In this document: positions 45,870 to 49,496 of the stretch, in pieces | Layout of the letters: every line of letters begins with the position of its first letter | How positions within the stretch are numbered: the first letter of the stretch is position 1 | Assembly: GCA_019309565.1 (NCBI GenBank) | Contig: JAFDFZ010000024.1 | Coordinates: 1-49,496 of the forward strand | Source of the DNA: Deltaproteobacteria bacterium | GTDB lineage: Bacteria > Desulfobacterota > Desulfobacteria > Desulfobacterales > SURF-15 | Direction of reading: 5' to 3' | Length of the DNA stretch: 49,496 nucleotides | The notes under the pieces: generated by a model | The model's database searches: none | What the model saw: the letters and a program-made list of their open reading frames with translations, nothing else | Told to the model about the DNA's origin: nothing | Translations under genes and position numbers: made by a program

Positions 45870-45955
45870 TTAATACCTCCATTCTTTCTTTGATATAATA
45901 AAATATTTTTCCTGATTTGCCGTCTGACCGGATGTGGTTATCATCACCTCCCCCG
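45870..45955 (-). promoter_or_regulatory. dsrA leader with extended Shine-Dalgarno and possible 24-codon upstream frame
   Basis: GGGGGAGGTGATGAT (about 45955-45941, minus strand) includes GGAGGTGAT, a nine-base match to the anti-Shine-Dalgarno, about 80 bases before dsrA. An ATG (45944) overlaps it too closely to be served by it. From that ATG a frame of 24 codons runs to a TAA four bases before the dsrA ATG, with the dsrA ribosome site inside its last codons. It could be a leader peptide coupled to dsrA, a ribosome-loading mRNA stabiliser, or chance. Confidence 0.4.
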
Positions 45956-46078
45956 ATTTTTTTATTTAACCTTTATAAAAAACTTTCAGTTTTCTGATAG
46001 TTTTAGATCCGGATAAAAATGTTAAGTTTTTAAATATAGAAGTATTATTTGCTGTTGTCAATAAAAAAAGGGTTATTT

Positions 46079-47254
46079 CTATTTCAGAATCGCAGCGTAT
46101 AATTGTGCGACATGATCTTTGAGATGCCGTTGAATGATCATTCTTTCGGGTCTCTTCGGATGATAGGTATTTACGATGGCAGCTGATAGATCATACAGTA
46201 TGGTCTGGGAAAGAGAGCACAGGTATTCTTTGAAATATATTGAAAGTGGTTCCATCAATAAATCCAATTCTTTTTTGTACGACAGCCCCTTAAAAAAACC
46301 CTCTATCGTTGCGTTTACTGCTCGAACGTCCGCCCAGGCGAAGCCCTCCACACCATCGATCCGATCGATACGGGTCCACATGGAAAGGTTTAATAAAAAC
46401 ACCAGCATGGCTTCCAGAATATCTTGAAGATCCGTAGGTTCATTTTCAACCATGGGGCCATATCGCCTCACGGATATCAATTTAACGTCCAGTGTATCGT
46501 TGCAAACCTTTATGATGAAATCACCCGTCGGGTGATACCAGGGGAAGATTTGCTCGAAAGTTAAGGGATTGTAATAGCAGGTTAAAATCAAAGCAGCTTT
46601 TTGGTATACGGTTTCAATCTGTTTCGAGTTAAGAGCAACCTTTCCATGCAATGGATCCCAGCGCATGATTTCACAATGCTCATCAGCCCGCCGATCGGAA
46701 ATATGAAACTCATGAAACCCTTCGCACCATTCTCCCAAAAACATGACCAGGGTATGGTTTTCTTCAGAGCAGGATACACTATCCAGATGGTAGACCTCGG
46801 GAAGAAACGGAAATGGAAAATCCGAATTAAGCCTCTTAAGAAGACCATATTCTCGTTCGATGATTCTTTTCCCGGCGAGTGAAATAGCCACATTCAGCGA
46901 AAACTGCATATCCCGGTTTTTCCCCCTCATGCGAATTCGTGCGGGATGATAGTACGGGCCGTGCTTTTCAAGATGTATGTTAATGGTGCTGATGTCTTCA
47001 GGATGAACGATGTGCTGCAAACGCTGTGAAGCGGCGGCGGTAATGGCGGCGAAATTGTCCTTTTCTATAAATTTTCTAAGGCACCGGTAATAATCTCCGT
47101 AAGTTAGTTGAACATGATCGCTTTCGGGATTTTCTTTTTTGAAATGCAGTGGAAACGGCCAATTCCAGACGGTGCAACTTTTGTCAATCGGAATTTTTCC
47201 ATCTGATAGATAATATCTGAATTCTGGGATATGCTGCATGATGTCTATCGGCAA
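46079..47254 (-). CDS. Unrecognised 391-residue protein upstream of dsrAB (possible kinase-like fold)
   Basis: 391 residues from TTG 47254, 386 from ATG 47239 (MQHIPEF); neither has a clear ribosome site. No signal peptide or membrane helix, so cytoplasmic. I do not recognise the family. Order of motifs suggests a protein-kinase/aminoglycoside-phosphotransferase-like fold: strand NIHLEKHGPYYHPARIRM, helix KRIIEREYGLLKRL, hinge LVMFLGEWCEGFHEF, then FPWYHPTGDFIIK and DVKLISVRRYG where catalytic and metal loops would be. The standard HxDxxxxN is not intact, so it could be a pseudo-enzyme; this is inference. It follows a TPR gene by 29 bp and precedes dsrA by 212 bp, same strand. Confidence 0.7.
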   Translation of the reverse strand: MPIDIMQHIPEFRYYLSDGKIPIDKSCTVWNWPFPLHFKKENPESDHVQLTYGDYYRCLRKFIEKDNFAAITAAASQRLQHIVHPEDISTINIHLEKHGPYYHPARIRMRGKNRDMQFSLNVAISLAGKRIIEREYGLLKRLNSDFPFPFLPEVYHLDSVSCSEENHTLVMFLGEWCEGFHEFHISDRRADEHCEIMRWDPLHGKVALNSKQIETVYQKAALILTCYYNPLTFEQIFPWYHPTGDFIIKVCNDTLDVKLISVRRYGPMVENEPTDLQDILEAMLVFLLNLSMWTRIDRIDGVEGFAWADVRAVNATIEGFFKGLSYKKELDLLMEPLSIYFKEYLCSLSQTILYDLSAAIVNTYHPKRPERMIIQRHLKDHVAQLYAAILK

Positions 47255-47283
47255 AGGAAAGAAATGGGTTGTCTTGTATGCTT

Positions 47284-47904
47284 TTACCGGTATGCTTCAA
47301 GCTCTTTTAAAATCTGAGGGGCAACCTCGTATCCCAGTTCCACGGCCTTATCGCAGTGCTTAATCGCCAGATCGAACTCTTCCTTTTCCATGTAAGCTAT
47401 GGCGAGGTTATTGTGAGCTACGGCGAAATCAGGCTCCAGCTCAAGAACCTTGAGGTTGGTATCGATGCTCTCTTCAATCATTCCCTTCATCAAATAGGCA
47501 TTGGCAAGCGTCGTACGGGCCTGGATGAATTTCGGATTGAACCGAAGTGCTTTCTCCAGGGCAGTAATGGCTTCGTCTATGTTTCCCTTCTGCAGATGAA
47601 CAAATCCGATGTTTCCATAACCTTCAGAGAACCCGGCACGTGCATGAATCGCCTGTTTATTGTATTGCAGACACCGATCCAGGTCCCCTCGCTGAAGATA
47701 GATGCCTCCCAGCTGAACGTAGGCTTCGGCAAGGTTTGGGCTGCATTCAATGGCTTCAAGAAGCTCTTTTTCCGCCTCGTCATAGCGCTTCTGACCAATC
47801 AAGCCGATGGCAAGGTTATAATGAGCAGTGCCGCACTCAGGGTTTTGTGCGACTGCAGCACGCTGCTTTTCTATGTATTCGTCGACGTTTTTGGGTTTTG
47901 TCAT
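47284..47904 (-). CDS. TPR-repeat protein, upstream of dsr locus
   Basis: 206 residues, no signal peptide, so cytoplasmic. From residue 20 it is five TPR units with the usual pattern (for example AHYNLAIGLIGQKRYDEAEK, GYGNIGFVHLQKGNIDEAIT, AHNNLAIAYMEKEEFDLAIK). It should be a protein-binding scaffold. GAGG is nine bases before the ATG. It is the first gene of a two-gene unit with the unknown 391-residue protein; a shared job with it is likely, a link to sulfite reduction is only suggested by position. Confidence 0.85.
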   Translation of the reverse strand: MTKPKNVDEYIEKQRAAVAQNPECGTAHYNLAIGLIGQKRYDEAEKELLEAIECSPNLAEAYVQLGGIYLQRGDLDRCLQYNKQAIHARAGFSEGYGNIGFVHLQKGNIDEAITALEKALRFNPKFIQARTTLANAYLMKGMIEESIDTNLKVLELEPDFAVAHNNLAIAYMEKEEFDLAIKHCDKAVELGYEVAPQILKELEAYR

Positions 47905-48346
47905 GATAAGAGCCTCGTTTTTCAGATTTCACACCCTCAACAAACCAACGATCAAAAGGGAATGAAGACCGTAAACTTTATTGAGTTTCAATTATAACCA
48001 TTGAGATTAATCAATGTCAAATTCGAGCTGAAACAGCCAGCAATTCTCGGTAAATGTGATGTGTGCTGCAATGCCCCGAATAATCGCATTTCGAAATGTG
48101 CGGCGCCTGTAAGCCTTCAGCTGGGTGTTAACTTCACTTAAAATCGATGCATGAACAGAATCGATTTTTGCTTGACATCCGAAACTACTTTTTCTACTGT
48201 TTTCAGCAAGATCGATTTGGACCTATCAAGGTATCGGCAGTTTTTACCCCGTAGTTGGATAAAACAATATTACAAACAATGAACTATCGTCATTTGTTGC
48301 AGTTGTTTCTATTACTGTGGAATTGACAACACCGGAAGGGGGAATA
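47905..48346. other. Intergenic stretch between divergent TPR gene and dapA-like gene
   Basis: 442 bp without a gene. The first half is featureless to me. The second holds the inverted repeat and promoter described next. Confidence 0.55.
48140..48218 (+). promoter_or_regulatory. Inverted repeat and possible promoter upstream of dapA-like gene
   Basis: AAAATCGAT (48140-48148) and ATCGATTTT (48160-48168) form a perfect nine-base inverted repeat with 11 bases between. Directly after it is TTGACA (48172-48177), and after 17 bases TACTGT (48195-48200), a weak -10. A third ATCGATTT lies at 48211-48218. Operator-like, regulator unknown. Confidence 0.45.
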
Positions 48347-49381
48347 ATGATTACAGGATGCTTTACCGCGATTATTACACCGTTTAAAGATGGCGCTGTC
48401 GATTATGACGGCTTGAGCAAGCTGGTGGATTTTCAGATCGAAAATGGTATCTCTGGAATCGTGGCTGTCGGAACCACCGGTGAAAGCCCCACACTTACCT
48501 GGAGTGAACATAATAAGGTCATTGAGCATATCGCCAAACAGACAAAGAACAGATGCTTATGCATTGCCGGAACGGGCAGCAACAACACAAAAGAGACTCT
48601 GGATGGTACCCAACATGCTGCCGAAGCAGGGGCAGAAGCCGTTTTGCTGATCGACCCATATTACAACGGGCCGAGTTCGCTTGAAATTCGCCGGGAGTAT
48701 GTGGCTCCTGTGGCAGAAGCTTTTCCTGAAATCGAAGTCATACCCTATGTTCTGCCCGGTAGAACCGGCACCCAGATGCTGCCCGAAGATCTGGCCCTGC
48801 TGCATAGGGACTACAAGAATGTCAAAACCGTCAAGGAAGCCACCGGTCGGCTGGAAAATATGCGACGAACCCGAGAATGCTGCGGGCCAGAGTTTTCCAT
48901 ACTTTCCGGCGATGACCCCATGACTTACCAAATGATGATCGATCCTCAAATAAAGGCCTCTGGGGTGATTTCAGTGGCATCAAATTTTGCTCCAAAAGCA
49001 GTGGGAGAAATGGTACGGCTGCTGAACGAGGGCAACCAGACGGCAGCGGAAGAGCTGAAGCCTGCTTTGGATCCGCTTTTTGGAATCATCACGGTAAAAA
49101 CCAAAGAAAAAACACCGTATGGTGAAGTGGAATGCCGTGCAAGAAATCCACTTGCCACTAAAGTGTTGATGGCTATACTGGGCATGCCTTCAGGCGGGTG
49201 CAGGCAGCCGCTGGGTAAAATGACGAAAAACGGCCTGGAAACCGTGCTTAATGCTGCCCGAAGTGCGCAGTCTCAAAACCCGGAAATATTCAAACCCGTG
49301 GCGGACTTTTTCGGTGTGGATGTTGAAGAACGCCTGAACACGCCCGCTTTTTGGGAAGGGCTTGTTTATGAAGACTATTAG
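48347..49381 (+). CDS. dapA: DapA-family aldolase (4-hydroxy-tetrahydrodipicolinate synthase-like) with long C-terminus
   Basis: 344 residues; DapA is usually about 292. TIM barrel with GVISxI-like start ITGCFTAIITPFKDGAVDYD, GTTGESPTLTWSEH (catalytic Thr), Tyr134 in PYVLPGRTG, and Schiff-base Lys163 in TVKEATGRLENM. The canonical YNVPxRT reads YVLPGRT, and residues about 290-344 form an unusual tail (GVDVEERLNTPAFWEGLVYE). It condenses pyruvate with aspartate semialdehyde in lysine synthesis, or acts as another N-acetylneuraminate-lyase-type aldolase. ATG 48347 is fixed by AAGGGGG five bases upstream. Stands alone. Confidence 0.85.
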   Translation: MITGCFTAIITPFKDGAVDYDGLSKLVDFQIENGISGIVAVGTTGESPTLTWSEHNKVIEHIAKQTKNRCLCIAGTGSNNTKETLDGTQHAAEAGAEAVLLIDPYYNGPSSLEIRREYVAPVAEAFPEIEVIPYVLPGRTGTQMLPEDLALLHRDYKNVKTVKEATGRLENMRRTRECCGPEFSILSGDDPMTYQMMIDPQIKASGVISVASNFAPKAVGEMVRLLNEGNQTAAEELKPALDPLFGIITVKTKEKTPYGEVECRARNPLATKVLMAILGMPSGGCRQPLGKMTKNGLETVLNAARSAQSQNPEIFKPVADFFGVDVEERLNTPAFWEGLVYEDY

Positions 49382-49400
49382 CCGCTTAACAACATCATAT

Positions 49401-49416
49401 CGACAATTTGTTGTCG
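49401..49416 (+). terminator. Short hairpin after dapA-like gene
   Basis: CGACAATTTGTTGTCG, a perfect six-base stem with TTTG loop, 20 bases after the stop. The T-rich run after it is short, so termination is uncertain. Confidence 0.35.
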
Positions 49417-49450
49417 TTATTGAATTACATGCTTTTGATAAGCGTTTATA

Positions 49451-49490
49451 GTGAACTAAAGTTTAAAGTGAGCTAAAGTGAACTAAAGTT
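49451..49490 (+). repeat. Repeat family C, copy 3
   Basis: Units GTGAACTAAA, GTTTAAA, GTGAGCTAAA, GTGAACTAAA in tandem, then GTTAAGG. The longest array of this family in the window and possibly continuing past the edge. Confidence 0.6.
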
Positions 49491-49496
49491 AAGGAA

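Overview
The window reads as chromosome of a sulfate-reducing bacterium of the Desulfobacterota (old Deltaproteobacteria), most like the Desulfobacterales and relatives. The direct evidence is a complete dsrA-dsrB-dsrD-cbiA(dsrN) run (43.1-45.9 kb, minus strand) and a small four-haem class III cytochrome c just beyond it. A PilMNOPQ operon, lpxC and lipoproteins show a diderm cell. The sequence stops at both edges inside the chromosome: the first gene is cut, and the last gene ends about 115 bases before the edge. I see no rRNA, tRNA or CRISPR array.

Layout. 0-2.1 kb: tail of a PP2C/SpoIIE-type phosphatase, converging on a b6-type cytochrome b and a small membrane protein. 2.6-6.6 kb: a SYLF-domain secreted protein, then birA-bioY and an ECF transporter (ATPase plus T component) with overlapping genes, preceded by a near-textbook BirA operator; this is a self-regulated biotin uptake and ligation operon. 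6.7-11.2 kb: an LDH2-type dehydrogenase, an exported double PfpI/DJ-1 protein with an odd leader, and a ComM-type ATPase. 11.6-18.8 kb: lpxC, a DUF4390 protein, an NtrY/NtrX-like two-component pair, rsmD and coaD, then a YqaA/DedA membrane protein and pcm on the other strand. 19.8-27.8 kb: a TrkA-N potassium channel, a 5-formyl-THF cyclo-ligase, serS, thrC, a large LysM protein and two small exported proteins. 27.9-34.6 kb: a TPR lipoprotein converging on a type IV pilus operon (XRE-HTH, pilM, N, O, P, Q). 35.1-41.6 kb: moaB-pyrR on the minus strand, then mobA, a divergent moaE, moaC, mltA, tatA/B, tatC and a cytochrome c3; molybdenum cofactor synthesis next to the Tat exporter makes sense because many Mo enzymes are Tat cargo. 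41.6-47.9 kb: the dissimilatory sulfite reductase locus, with an unrecognised 391-residue protein and a TPR protein upstream in the same direction. 48.3-49.4 kb: a DapA-family aldolase.

Unexplained structure. Four kinds of intergenic repeat occur. (1) A MITE-like element with TCAAGTTTCGCAC terminal inverted repeats is present once as a 90-bp short form and once, in reverse orientation, as a 298-bp long form carrying an inner 28-29 bp inverted repeat. (2) A second dispersed repeat lies upstream of lpxC and of mobA. (3) A third family is built from units like GTGATCTAAA. (4) Palindromes with a TAAA loop lie upstream of serS. Two 5' leaders (PfpI and dsrA) carry extended Shine-Dalgarno sequences with no usable start codon after them. 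The NtrX-like regulator has GAFQGA in place of GAFTGA. I found no single obviously new multi-gene defence or metabolic system. The best candidates for follow-up are the MITE family, the orphan Shine-Dalgarno leaders and the unknown gene pair upstream of dsrAB.
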